From SCUB01 sp041918675 (lineage in GTDB: Bacteria > Pseudomonadota > Alphaproteobacteria > Rhizobiales > Xanthobacteraceae): 64,000 nt of DNA. The notes under the pieces were generated by a model that made no database searches, had not been told where the DNA came from, and saw nothing but the letters and a program-made list of their open reading frames with translations. Where the stretch lies: positions 47,066-111,065 of the forward strand of contig JAYRVF010000008.1 of the NCBI GenBank assembly GCA_041918675.1, written 5' to 3'. Positions 51,004 to 59,098 of this stretch are shown piece by piece. The translations under genes were made by a program, and so were the position numbers. Within the stretch, counting starts at the first letter, position 1, and each line of letters starts with the position of its first letter.

Positions 51004-52110
51004 ATGTCGGAGCAGCAACGATCGAGCGTTCCCGCTGGCGGCCGCGCCGCCGCGACCAAGGAACTGCCGGAGCATTTCAAGGACTACAAGCACGTCTGGG
51101 TATTCGTCGAGCAGGAACGCGGATCGGTGCATCCGGTGTCGTGGGAGCTGATGGGGGAGGGGCGCAAGCTGGCCGACTCGCTCGGCGTGAACCTCGCCGC
51201 CGTGGTCCTCGGGCCGAACAATTCCTTCACCGACCAGATCGTCGCCGAGGCCTTTTGCCATGGCGCCGATCTCGCTTACCGCGTGGCCGATCCTCTGCTG
51301 GCCGATTATCGCAACGAGCCCTACAGCAAGGCGCTGACCGATCTCGTCAATAACCATAAGCCCGAGATCCTGCTGCTGGGGGCGACGACGCTGGGGCGCG
51401 ACCTCGCCGGCTCCGTCGCCACCATGCTGCGCACGGGGCTGACCGCCGACTGCACCGAACTCGCTGTCGACGCCGATGGTTCGCTCGCCGCGACGCGGCC
51501 GACTTTCGGCGGCTCGTTGCTCTGCACCATCTACACGCTCAACTTCCGGCCGCAAATGGCGACGGTGCGTCCCCGCGTGATGCGCATGCCGGCGCGCGTG
51601 GCGCGGCCGGTCGGCCGGGTCATCGACCATTCGCTCGGGATGGTGGAAGGGGACATCGTCACGAAGATTCTGTCGTTCATTCCCGACCGCGACTCGGCGA
51701 AATCGAACCTCGCTTACGCCGATGTCGTCGTCGCCGGCGGCATGGGCCTCGGGTCGCAGGAGAACTTCCAGCTCGTCAAGCAACTGGCGTCGGTGCTCGG
51801 CGCCGAGCTTGGTTGCTCGCGCCCCATGGTGCAGAAGGGATGGGTCGGCGCCGATCGCCAGATTGGGCAAACCGGCAAGACGATCCGGCCGAAGCTCTAT
51901 TTCGCGGCCGGCATCTCCGGCGCCATCCAGCACCGCGTCGGCGTCGAAGGCGCCGATCTGATCGTCGCCATCAACACCGACCGCAACGCGCCGATCTTCG
52001 ACTTCGCGCATGTCGGCATCGTCGCGGACGCGGTTCGCCTTTTGCCCGCGCTGACGGAGGCGTTCCGCAAGCGGCTCTCTCCCCATTCGCGCGATCGCAT
52101 CGCCGGCTGA
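51004..52110 (+). CDS. fixB: Electron-transfer flavoprotein alpha subunit FixB
   Basis: A 368-residue ETF-alpha. The N-terminal domain has KHVWVFVEQERGSVHPVSWE; the C-terminal FAD domain shows VVAGGMGLGSQENFQL, GCSRPMVQKGWVGADRQIGQ, LYFAAGISGAIQHRVGVEGA and INTDRNAPIFDFAHVGIVAD (each short). It binds FixA and carries the FAD used for bifurcation. It lies 17 bases after fixA. Confidence 0.96.
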   Translation: MSEQQRSSVPAGGRAAATKELPEHFKDYKHVWVFVEQERGSVHPVSWELMGEGRKLADSLGVNLAAVVLGPNNSFTDQIVAEAFCHGADLAYRVADPLLADYRNEPYSKALTDLVNNHKPEILLLGATTLGRDLAGSVATMLRTGLTADCTELAVDADGSLAATRPTFGGSLLCTIYTLNFRPQMATVRPRVMRMPARVARPVGRVIDHSLGMVEGDIVTKILSFIPDRDSAKSNLAYADVVVAGGMGLGSQENFQLVKQLASVLGAELGCSRPMVQKGWVGADRQIGQTGKTIRPKLYFAAGISGAIQHRVGVEGADLIVAINTDRNAPIFDFAHVGIVADAVRLLPALTEAFRKRLSPHSRDRIAG

Positions 52111-52121
52111 AGGAGGCTTCG

Positions 52122-53429
52122 ATGATCAACGAACGGTTCGACGCGATCGTGGTCGGGGCCGGCATGGCCGGGAACGCCGCGGCGCTGACCATGGCCAGGC
52201 GCGGCCTGAAGGTGCTTCAAATCGAACGCGGCGAATATCCGGGCTCGAAGAACGTGCAGGGCGCCATTCTCTACGCCAACATGCTCGAGACGCTGCTGCC
52301 CGATTTCCGCGAGGAGGCCCCGCTCGAGCGCCATCTCGTCGAACAGCGGTTCTGGATGGCCGACGACAAGTCGCATGTCGGGTTGCATTACCGTTCGGAC
52401 GACTTCAACGAGGACAAGCCCAACCGCTACACCATCATCCGCGCGCAGTTCGACAAATGGTTCGCGCGGCAGGCGCAAGCGGCTGGATCGCTGTTGCTTT
52501 GCGAGACGACCGTGACGGAACTGGTGCAGGACGCCTATGGCCGCGTGATCGGGGTCAAGACCGATCGCGGCGGCGGACAGGTCCATGCCGACGTGGTCGT
52601 CCTGGCCGAGGGCGTGAACGGGCTGCTCGGCACGCGGGCCGGTCTTCGCCAGATCCCGCCGCCCGACAAGGTCGCGCTCGCCGTCAAGGAAATGCATTTC
52701 CTGCCGCGCGAGGTCATCGAGGCGCGGTTCAATCTCAGGGGAGACGAGGGCGCGGTCATCGAGGTCGCCGGCACGATCTCGAAAGGGATGACGGGAATGG
52801 GCTTCATCTACACCAACAAGGAATGCCTGTCGCTCGGCATCGGTTGTCTGGTGTCCGATTTCGAACGGACCGGCGAGACGCCCTACGGCCTGCTCGAACA
52901 GTTCAAGCGCCACCCGTCGGTCGCGCCGCTGATCGCGGGCTCGGAGGTGAAGGAATATGCCGCCCATCTCATCCCGGAAGGCGGCTATCGGGCGATCCCG
53001 CGATTGTTCGGCGAGGGCTGGGTCGTCGTCGGGGACGCGGCGCAGCTCAACAACGCCATCCACCGCGAGGGATCGAATCTGGCGATGACGTCCGGCCGTA
53101 TCGCGGGCGAGGCGATCTTTCAGGTCAAGTCGCGCCGCGATCCGATGACGGCGGAGAACCTGTCGATCTACAAGACCATGCTCGACGGCTCCTTCGTGAT
53201 CAAGGACCTGAAGAAATACAGAAAGATGCCCGCGCTGCTGCATACCAAGGCGCAAAGCTATTTCCTCACCTATCCGCAACTCGTATCGAAGGCGATGCAG
53301 GATTTCATCCGCGTCGACGGCATGCCGAAAGTGGAGAAGGAAAAGCAGTCGTTGAAATCGTTCGTGGCGGCGCGGTCATGGCGCGGGCTGATCGGCGACG
53401 CGTTCGGATTCGCGCGGGCGTGGCGTTGA
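52122..53429 (+). CDS. fixC: FixC flavoprotein dehydrogenase
   Basis: A 435-residue ETF-quinone-oxidoreductase-like protein. The FAD site is AIVVGAGMAGNAAALTMARR; later blocks are VLAEGVNGLLG and GEGWVVVGDAAQLNNAIHREG. It passes the high-potential electrons of the FixAB reaction to quinone with FixX. It follows fixB by 11 bases with AGGAGG as ribosome site. Confidence 0.96.
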   Translation: MINERFDAIVVGAGMAGNAAALTMARRGLKVLQIERGEYPGSKNVQGAILYANMLETLLPDFREEAPLERHLVEQRFWMADDKSHVGLHYRSDDFNEDKPNRYTIIRAQFDKWFARQAQAAGSLLLCETTVTELVQDAYGRVIGVKTDRGGGQVHADVVVLAEGVNGLLGTRAGLRQIPPPDKVALAVKEMHFLPREVIEARFNLRGDEGAVIEVAGTISKGMTGMGFIYTNKECLSLGIGCLVSDFERTGETPYGLLEQFKRHPSVAPLIAGSEVKEYAAHLIPEGGYRAIPRLFGEGWVVVGDAAQLNNAIHREGSNLAMTSGRIAGEAIFQVKSRRDPMTAENLSIYKTMLDGSFVIKDLKKYRKMPALLHTKAQSYFLTYPQLVSKAMQDFIRVDGMPKVEKEKQSLKSFVAARSWRGLIGDAFGFARAWR

Positions 53430-53475
53430 CCGGCCGGGAATCGCGGCCGTCCGGCCGCAACAGCAGGGGAGTGCG

Positions 53476-53769
53476 ATGACAACCGAAGTCATGCGTATCG
53501 AGGACAAGCTCTTTCAGAACCGCTATCTGGTCGACGCGGGAAAGCCCCATATCAAGGTGCGACCTCACGGCAAGCCGTCGGCGGCGCTCCTGGCGTTGAC
53601 GACCGCGTGTCCGGCCGGCTGCTATGAGTTGAGCGCCAAGGGGCAGGTCGAGATCACGCCGGATGGCTGCATGGAATGCGGCACCTGCCGCGTCATCGGC
53701 GAGCCGTCCGGCGATATCGAATGGGACTACCCTCGGGGCGGCTTCGGCGTGCTCTTCAAATTTGGATAG
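53476..53769 (+). CDS. fixX: FixX ferredoxin-like protein
   Basis: A 97-residue ferredoxin whose cluster ligands are in TACPAGCYELSAKGQ and GCMECGTCRV. It forms the FixCX membrane-associated electron acceptor. The family opening ENKLFQNRY-type is seen as EDKLFQNRYLVD. It is the last gene of fixABCX; a terminator-like hairpin lies 39 bases beyond its stop. Confidence 0.95.
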   Translation: MTTEVMRIEDKLFQNRYLVDAGKPHIKVRPHGKPSAALLALTTACPAGCYELSAKGQVEITPDGCMECGTCRVIGEPSGDIEWDYPRGGFGVLFKFG

Positions 53770-53808
53770 TTTGCGAGGGGGCGCGCTCGGGAGAACGGAA
53801 AGCGGAAT

Positions 53809-53845
53809 GGAAAGTCGGCGCGCACTGGACGCGCCGGGATTTTCC
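53809..53845 (+). terminator. Terminator-like hairpin after fixABCX
   Basis: A stem CGGCGCG/CGCGCCG (53816-53822, 53830-53836) with a seven-base loop, flanked by GGAAA and TTTTCC that can extend the pairing, followed by TTTT. It lies between fixX and the phosphatase-kinase gene and suggests the latter has its own promoter, which I could not identify in 53846-53924. Confidence 0.55.
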
Positions 53846-53924
53846 GTCGTCGCGGAAGGATGCCGCCGCCGGCCGACGCGCGGTCGGGGATTGGGCGCCA
53901 AGCTGGTTTCCCACGGGTCTTGTG

Positions 53925-55154
53925 ATGGTTGAGGCGCGCACGAGCCAAACACATCCCCTTCAGATCGCCGCCGTGCGCGCAAGCCCATCGCACGGGCGGA
54001 TCGGAATTACGTTCTGTCCCGGCAAGCATGACAGCGTCGCCAGCACCGGGTCGTGGAAGCGCGATCTGTCGACGGACCTCGACGCCATCGTCGCGTGGGG
54101 CGCGAGCCTGGTGTTGACGTTGGTCGAGCCGTCCGAACTCACGGCGCTGAAAGTGCCTCATCTCGGCACCGAGGTCGGCCAGCGGGGAATGGAGTGGCTT
54201 CACCTCCCTATCGCCGACTACTCGGTGCCGAACGGCGATTTCGAAAATCGATGGAAGCTGCATGGCCGCGAAATTCGCGCGTTGTTGAGAGACGGCGGCA
54301 ATATGGTCGCGCACTGCAAGGGCGGCCTCGGTCGCGCGGGCATGATCGCCGCGCGGCTTCTGGTCGAATTGGGTGTCGATTCCGAGAAGGCGATCGAGGA
54401 TGTGCGCCGCGCGCGCAAGGGGGCGATCGAGACACCCGGGCAACTGGCGCTGGTTCGGCGCGCGAAATCGATGATCGGCCGCGATGATATCATCGTCGAT
54501 ACGACGACGATGCTGAAGATCGGCCATGGCAAGGGAAGCAATCCGGGGGGCGTCTATCGGGATCGCGATGGCGCGCGATACTATGTCAAATCGCTGGAGT
54601 CGCCCGCGCATGCGCGCAACGAATACCTCGCGGCGAAGCTCTATCAACTGGCGGGGGCGCCGACGCTGGATTACGTGAGCGCGAAGGAGCCGAACCAGGT
54701 CGCGACCGAATTCATTGATCTTGAAGAGCGCGTTGTCGCTCACCTCGGCGATGACGAACGCAGGCAAGCGCGGCGCTGGCTTGGCGTGCACGCATGGACC
54801 GCCAATTGGGACGCGGCTGGATTCGACGGCGACAATCAGGGAGTCGTTCGCGGGGTGGTTACCACGCTCGATGTCGGAGGGGCTCTCGAATTCCGGGCGC
54901 AAGGATATCCGAAGGGCAGGGCGTTCGGCACCAGCGTCGGCGAGATCGACATGCTGCGCGGCGACGCGGACAATCCGCATGCGGTCAGGCTTTTCGGAGG
55001 AATGAGTCCCGCCGAGATCAATGAAGCCATCGCGGTCGTGGTGGGAATTCCCGACGCCTCAATTCGGAAACTCGTTGTCGGGAACGGCGGAACGAGCGAA
55101 CTCGCCGAAAAGATGATCGCCCGCAAGGCCGACATGGCGCGGCGCATGACCTGA
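53925..55154 (+). CDS. Fusion of a CDKN3-like dual-specificity phosphatase and a kinase-like domain
   Basis: A 409-residue cytoplasmic protein. Residues about 25-185 form a dual-specificity phosphatase resembling the CDKN3/KAP group: VLTLVEPSELTALKVPHLG, WLHLPIADYSVPNGDF, and the P-loop HCKGGLGRAG with nucleophile C131 and R137; the D98 in IADYS fits the general acid. Residues about 195-405 look like a divergent protein-kinase or HipA-like fold: a glycine-rich loop GHGKGSNPGGVYRDRDGARY, candidate ATP-lysine K222 in YYVKSL, E233 in RNEYLAAKLYQLAG, and TANWDAAGFDGDNQGVV then TLDVGGALEF as possible catalytic and metal loops. It lies after fixX and converges with draG-draT, 20 bases apart. The kinase call is by motif pattern only. 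No clear promoter was found. Confidence 0.72.
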   Translation: MVEARTSQTHPLQIAAVRASPSHGRIGITFCPGKHDSVASTGSWKRDLSTDLDAIVAWGASLVLTLVEPSELTALKVPHLGTEVGQRGMEWLHLPIADYSVPNGDFENRWKLHGREIRALLRDGGNMVAHCKGGLGRAGMIAARLLVELGVDSEKAIEDVRRARKGAIETPGQLALVRRAKSMIGRDDIIVDTTTMLKIGHGKGSNPGGVYRDRDGARYYVKSLESPAHARNEYLAAKLYQLAGAPTLDYVSAKEPNQVATEFIDLEERVVAHLGDDERRQARRWLGVHAWTANWDAAGFDGDNQGVVRGVVTTLDVGGALEFRAQGYPKGRAFGTSVGEIDMLRGDADNPHAVRLFGGMSPAEINEAIAVVVGIPDASIRKLVVGNGGTSELAEKMIARKADMARRMT

Positions 55155-55174
55155 GGCGGGAGGCGGGCAAGGAT

Positions 55175-56089
55175 TCACGATATTTGGTCGCGGACGGCTG
55201 GCGAAATCGCCAGAAGTCGCGGTACCTGCGCGGCGATCTCGCGCGCGGCGCCACGATCGAGCCTCGCGCGCCAATTCGCCGGGATCGCGTCGAGTCCGTA
55301 GGTAGCGCCGGCCAGCATGCCGGCGATCGCGCCGGTGGTGTCGGCGTCGCCGCCTTGATTGACGGTGCGAACCACGCAGTCGGCGAACGAGTTCGCGCCG
55401 AGATAGTGATGCAGGACCGTCACCACGGTATCGACGATGAAGGCCGTGCTCTGCCCCGGATAGGGTTCGTAGCGGAACTCCCGATGCTTGCGCGCCAACT
55501 CGTCGGCCTCCTTGCGTACGGCTTCCTTCCCCCGACCGCGCAGGAGGCCGTGCGTCATGCGCGCCAAAGCGAGGCAGGCATCGTCCGAAAGCGGATGGTG
55601 GTGCGTAGTGCGCGCCTGCGCGAGAGTCCACGCCTCGGTCTTGTCGGATTCGCCGATCGTCGCGAGCGCCACCGGCAGAACGCGCATGGCGGCGCCGTTG
55701 CCGGCGTCGCCTTCCGAGAAATCGCCCTGCGTGGTGCCATCGGTGATGAAGCGTCGAATACCGCGCCGGCAAGTGTTGCCAACGTCGACCGGCCTGGACT
55801 TGAGCCACGCCGCGAACTCCTCGCAGACATCGCGAGTATCGAGCTCGTTCCTTCGAATGATGGAGCGGCCGAGCGCGAGCGACATCTCCGTGTCGTCGGT
55901 TACCCGGCCCGGCTTGAGTTTCAGCCAACCGCCACCGACGATCTCGCGATGCACGCCGTATCGCGCCGCGATCTCTCCCTTGGTCATGAACTCGACGGTG
56001 GCGCCGAGCGCATCGCCGATCGCGAACCCGAGGTAGGCCGCGAGCGCGCGGTTTTCCAAGCTCGGCGCGTTCGCTTCGGTGTCAGACAT
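55175..56089 (-). CDS. draG: ADP-ribosyl-[dinitrogen reductase] glycohydrolase DraG
   Basis: A 304-residue ADP-ribosylglycohydrolase. Metal-binding motifs are AAYLGFAIGDALGAT, GRVTDDTEMSLALG, GDAGNGAAMRVLP and VNQGGDADTTGAIAGML. In Rhodospirillum and Azospirillum DraG removes ADP-ribose from NifH arginine to restore activity. The start overlaps the draT end by eight bases; the two genes form one minus-strand operon. R102 in the NifH of this window is the expected target. Confidence 0.95.
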   Translation of the reverse strand: MSDTEANAPSLENRALAAYLGFAIGDALGATVEFMTKGEIAARYGVHREIVGGGWLKLKPGRVTDDTEMSLALGRSIIRRNELDTRDVCEEFAAWLKSRPVDVGNTCRRGIRRFITDGTTQGDFSEGDAGNGAAMRVLPVALATIGESDKTEAWTLAQARTTHHHPLSDDACLALARMTHGLLRGRGKEAVRKEADELARKHREFRYEPYPGQSTAFIVDTVVTVLHHYLGANSFADCVVRTVNQGGDADTTGAIAGMLAGATYGLDAIPANWRARLDRGAAREIAAQVPRLLAISPAVRDQIS

Positions 56090-56906
56090 ATTCGACCCTC
56101 ACCCGGAATTCGCCGCCGACGGCGAGGAACTCGCGCTCTCCCCTCGGCAAATGCGACGGCAGAAGGTCGGTGAAAAACAGAATTTTGCAAACCGGGACGC
56201 GCGCGGTCAGGATCTTGTCGCCGAAGCAGTCTGCGACCTCGCGATCGGACGAAAACGAGACGAGATTGTTAAGTCGGATCACCGCTTCCCGTTTGCCTGT
56301 CCGCTCCACGATCCAGTGTTCGTCGAAGTCGTTGATGCCGCGGAACAGTGTCAAATGTGTTTCGCCAGGGAAGGCGAAGCGCTTGATCGCCCATTGACAG
56401 AACTCGAATAGAAGGTCGAGTTGCACCCAGATCGCGTTGTTGTGGAAGCGACTCGACATTTTTTCCTGCACATAGGCGGCCCAGGCGTGGCTCGAAACGT
56501 GCTCGATGATTTGTTTGTGAAACGAGGGGCAGATGCCGAAGCGGCTCTCGACCCACCCTTTCAGCACCGCGCCCTCCGCGCCGTTGCTGTCAAAGCTCCA
56601 ACCCTGGATCAGCCGCAAAAACGACGAGCGATAGCGTCGCTTGCCGTCGGCGTCGGCGAGACGTTGCTCGGGATCTAGTCCGAACATCGCCTTCATGTAG
56701 TTATAGAACGCGTCCCCCGCTTCTTGCAGGCTGACGGCATCCTTCAGCATTTCGAAAAGGCTGGGGTTCATTTCGTACACGCCCCAGATATGCAGCGGAA
56801 CCGGCGCGTCATTGAACGCGCAACTCGCCAGCCAATCCGTGGGCCGCCCGACGAGGTTGGTCGAGTGTCCGATACTGCGACGGCCGTGATGCTCCGTGCG
56901 TTCCAT
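56082..56906 (-). CDS. draT: NAD+-dinitrogen-reductase ADP-D-ribosyltransferase DraT
   Basis: About 274 residues, the normal length. Family motifs are HSTNLVGRPTDWLASCAFN near the N-terminus, PLHIWGVYEMNPSLFEML, FHNNAIWVQLDLLFEFCQWA (each short), FRGINDFDEH and LVSFSSDREVADCFG. It attaches ADP-ribose to NifH arginine in response to ammonium or energy shifts, turning nitrogenase off. The start is uncertain (56906 or 56915, neither with a good ribosome site); the open frame runs to 57362 but the added sequence has no family relation. No NifA site or sigma-54 promoter was found upstream (56907-57157). Confidence 0.92.
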   Translation of the reverse strand: MERTEHHGRRSIGHSTNLVGRPTDWLASCAFNDAPVPLHIWGVYEMNPSLFEMLKDAVSLQEAGDAFYNYMKAMFGLDPEQRLADADGKRRYRSSFLRLIQGWSFDSNGAEGAVLKGWVESRFGICPSFHKQIIEHVSSHAWAAYVQEKMSSRFHNNAIWVQLDLLFEFCQWAIKRFAFPGETHLTLFRGINDFDEHWIVERTGKREAVIRLNNLVSFSSDREVADCFGDKILTARVPVCKILFFTDLLPSHLPRGEREFLAVGGEFRVRVEYV

Positions 56907-57157
56907 GGCGCGCATGATGAAGCGTCGCGAACCAAGAGGAAAGCCGGGCGTCCGATTGTTCGCTAGGCAATCGGTTCGGCGGTCTTCGCCGCCGTGCGCA
57001 TGCCTGAAGAAGTGGCCGATTTCCGGAAGCCTCGCCCGAAAAATGAGCAGGCGCCGCGAAAGTCTTGAGCATGAGTTCGCGCGTCGGCGCGCGGCCGAGG
57101 GAACGGCGCTTGAGCGGGGCGGCGAGTGATCACGCCGAGCCGCCGCCCGCGGGAAGA

Positions 57158-57463
57158 TCAGGGCAGATTGCGCGGGTTCGGAGCATAAGGACCCGAAATC
57201 GGATTCGGGCCATAGAAGCGCGAATACTCGTACCGATTCGGAATGATGCCGTAATAGCTGTCTTCGCTCGGCATGTTCAGCGCGCTGGTATCGGAAATCT
57301 TCGGCTGGCTGGCGATGATCGTGCTTTGACGCATCACCTGGCTCAGAACGGGGTCGACGCAAGCGCCGTCGCGCGTGCGGCCCTCGGGGCAGGCCGTCTG
57401 GGCCTGAGCGACCGCGGCCGCCATCGACATCGCGAGGGCAAGAACGATCCGTGTCATGCGCAT
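57158..57463 (-). CDS. Small exported protein, unknown
   Basis: A 101-residue protein with a clear signal peptide (RIVLALAMSMAAAVAQAQ) and a mature region with two cysteines (TACPEG, GACVDP) close together and Tyr/Pro-rich C-terminus (YYGIIPNRYEYSRFYGPNP). No family was recognised. It starts next to the stop of the barrel-like gene (an ATGA overlap at 57475 is an alternative start; 57463 has GAGG upstream), so both are cotranscribed. Likely periplasmic or outer-membrane associated. Confidence 0.65.
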   Translation of the reverse strand: MRMTRIVLALAMSMAAAVAQAQTACPEGRTRDGACVDPVLSQVMRQSTIIASQPKISDTSALNMPSEDSYYGIIPNRYEYSRFYGPNPISGPYAPNPRNLP

Positions 57464-57471
57464 GGCCGACC

Positions 57472-58728
57472 TCATAATTGCACCGTGCCGCCGAGCGAGA
57501 ACTGCCAGCCGCGCGTCGTCAGTTCGGGCGCAGGGTTTGCAATATTCAATATTTCGCTCGTCTTGCCGGTCAGATATTGGACACGGGCGGTCAACGAACC
57601 GCTGTTGGTCACTTGATAACGTCCCACGCCGCCGAAGGTCCACAGGCTCTTGGCCGGCACGAACAGGTCGGCGGTCGGGTCCCATCCGTTGCGGGCGCGA
57701 TACATGTAGCCGATGCTGGGGCCGACGGCATAGGCGCCGTTGCGGTAGGTGGTGTCGAACACGACGTTGACGACGTCGTTGTTCGAATTGAACGGCTCGA
57801 TCCCAATCGCGCCGAATGGCGGCGGGTTATGCGCCACGTTCTTGTTGAAGTGCGAGTAGGAAACCGTGACGCGCGACGACCACATCTCGGTCCACGCATA
57901 GCCCGCCGCGACCGCCACCTGAATGCGGTCGCCGGCCCTGAAGAAGGCGACGCCGTCGAGCGTCGTCATCGTCTCCCAGGAATAGCCGAACTGCGCCATG
58001 AGCGAGAGCGGGCCGGAGCGGTAACCGATCTGCGCGGTCGCGGTCGTCACGTCGCCCGGGTTGAGCACCGATGTCGGATTGCCGAAGTCGCCGGCGCGCG
58101 TGAACTGGCCACGGATCGTATGACCGACGCCGAGGGCGAGGATCGTATTGGCGTTGATCGGAATGTTGACGCCGACGGTCGGGCCGATATTCGTGCCTTC
58201 GCCGAATCCCTTGGTCTGCGTGACGTCGGGATCGGGAACGGCGTTGATCTTCGTTGTCGTGAGCAGCGACGTTCCCGTCGGCAGGTTCGCGTTGATCGAG
58301 ACGTATGGCTGGAACCCGTCGAAACCATAATAGGTCGTGGTCGCCGAGACGGTCGTATCGGTGAAGCCGGAAAAGCGGCTGTCGAAGGTTTCATTGCGCT
58401 GACGGCTGTCGATATAGCCGCCGCGCAAGCCCAATTCGAGTTTCCAAAGATCGTTCGGTCTGCCCACGATCGCCATGCCGAAGGGCAGTTGCAGAACATT
58501 GCCGTGGACGGTTCCGCCGGTAAGACTGGGGCGTCCGATGATATCCGTCAGCGAATATTTGATTTCGGAGTCGAATTTCACCATCCAGCGGCTATCGGTC
58601 GATTGCACGGCCGCCGATGCGCCGGCGGGAACGGGCAACTGCCGCGTGGTCTGTTCCTGTGCCAGGGCGGGTGCGCCGACGACCAATGCCGTGGCGAGAA
58701 AAAACGAAATCCGCTTCAGCCTCTTCAT
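57472..58728 (-). CDS. Outer-membrane beta-barrel-like protein
   Basis: A 418-residue protein with a signal peptide (ISFFLATALVVGAPALAQE) and a body of alternating hydrophobic/aromatic beta-strand segments: WKLELGLRGGYI, VSATTTYYGFDGFQPYVSIN, TATAQIGYRSGPLSLMAQFG (each within limit), VAVAAGYAWTEMWSSRVTVS, and VGPSIGYMYRARNGWDP. It ends WQFSLGGTVQL, a hydrophobic C-terminal strand expected of barrels assembled by BAM. It is probably a porin or transporter-like barrel; ligand unknown. It is followed by the small exported gene. Confidence 0.75.
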   Translation of the reverse strand: MKRLKRISFFLATALVVGAPALAQEQTTRQLPVPAGASAAVQSTDSRWMVKFDSEIKYSLTDIIGRPSLTGGTVHGNVLQLPFGMAIVGRPNDLWKLELGLRGGYIDSRQRNETFDSRFSGFTDTTVSATTTYYGFDGFQPYVSINANLPTGTSLLTTTKINAVPDPDVTQTKGFGEGTNIGPTVGVNIPINANTILALGVGHTIRGQFTRAGDFGNPTSVLNPGDVTTATAQIGYRSGPLSLMAQFGYSWETMTTLDGVAFFRAGDRIQVAVAAGYAWTEMWSSRVTVSYSHFNKNVAHNPPPFGAIGIEPFNSNNDVVNVVFDTTYRNGAYAVGPSIGYMYRARNGWDPTADLFVPAKSLWTFGGVGRYQVTNSGSLTARVQYLTGKTSEILNIANPAPELTTRGWQFSLGGTVQL

Positions 58729-59098
58729 TCCAACCCCTCGCGCCGTCACGGCGCTCAGCCTCAAGCCCAGGCCGAAGCACATCAGATTCTCGCGTGCATG
58801 ACCGCCGCGCCCGACGTCCTTCCGCCCAATCGTGTCGGTCGCGATCCCCGCGGCGACCGCAATCGGGAGCGCGCCTGACGCAACCACGCAAGATATTGCT
58901 CGAATGAAAGGTGGCGTCTCAAGAGCGCCGGCCGCAAATCGCCAAATCAAAATGTGAAAATTGATTTACTGTGCTTTATTTATCACATGCGACCAATATG
59001 CAAGTAATTCGTTGAAAAATATAGTATTTTTCTTTGAAACCCAGGGTTTCGCTGTGTTTTGGCAAAACGACGACGATACGCCTATTCTGGACGGGTTC
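58729..59098. other. Intergenic region with an AT-rich promoter-like island
   Basis: This 370-base space separates divergent exported-protein genes. Bases about 58950-59040 are strikingly AT-rich for this genome, including TTGATTTACTGTGCTTTATT near 58965 and runs of A and T near 59015-59035. It likely carries the promoter of the rightward cysteine-rich gene and could bind a nucleoid protein. No precise -35/-10 assignment is made. Confidence 0.5.

Noticed and set aside
56907..57362. N-terminal extension of draT by about 150 residues
   Set aside because: DraT proteins start near HSTNLVG as here; the extension crosses the small exported gene in antisense and has no conserved features.
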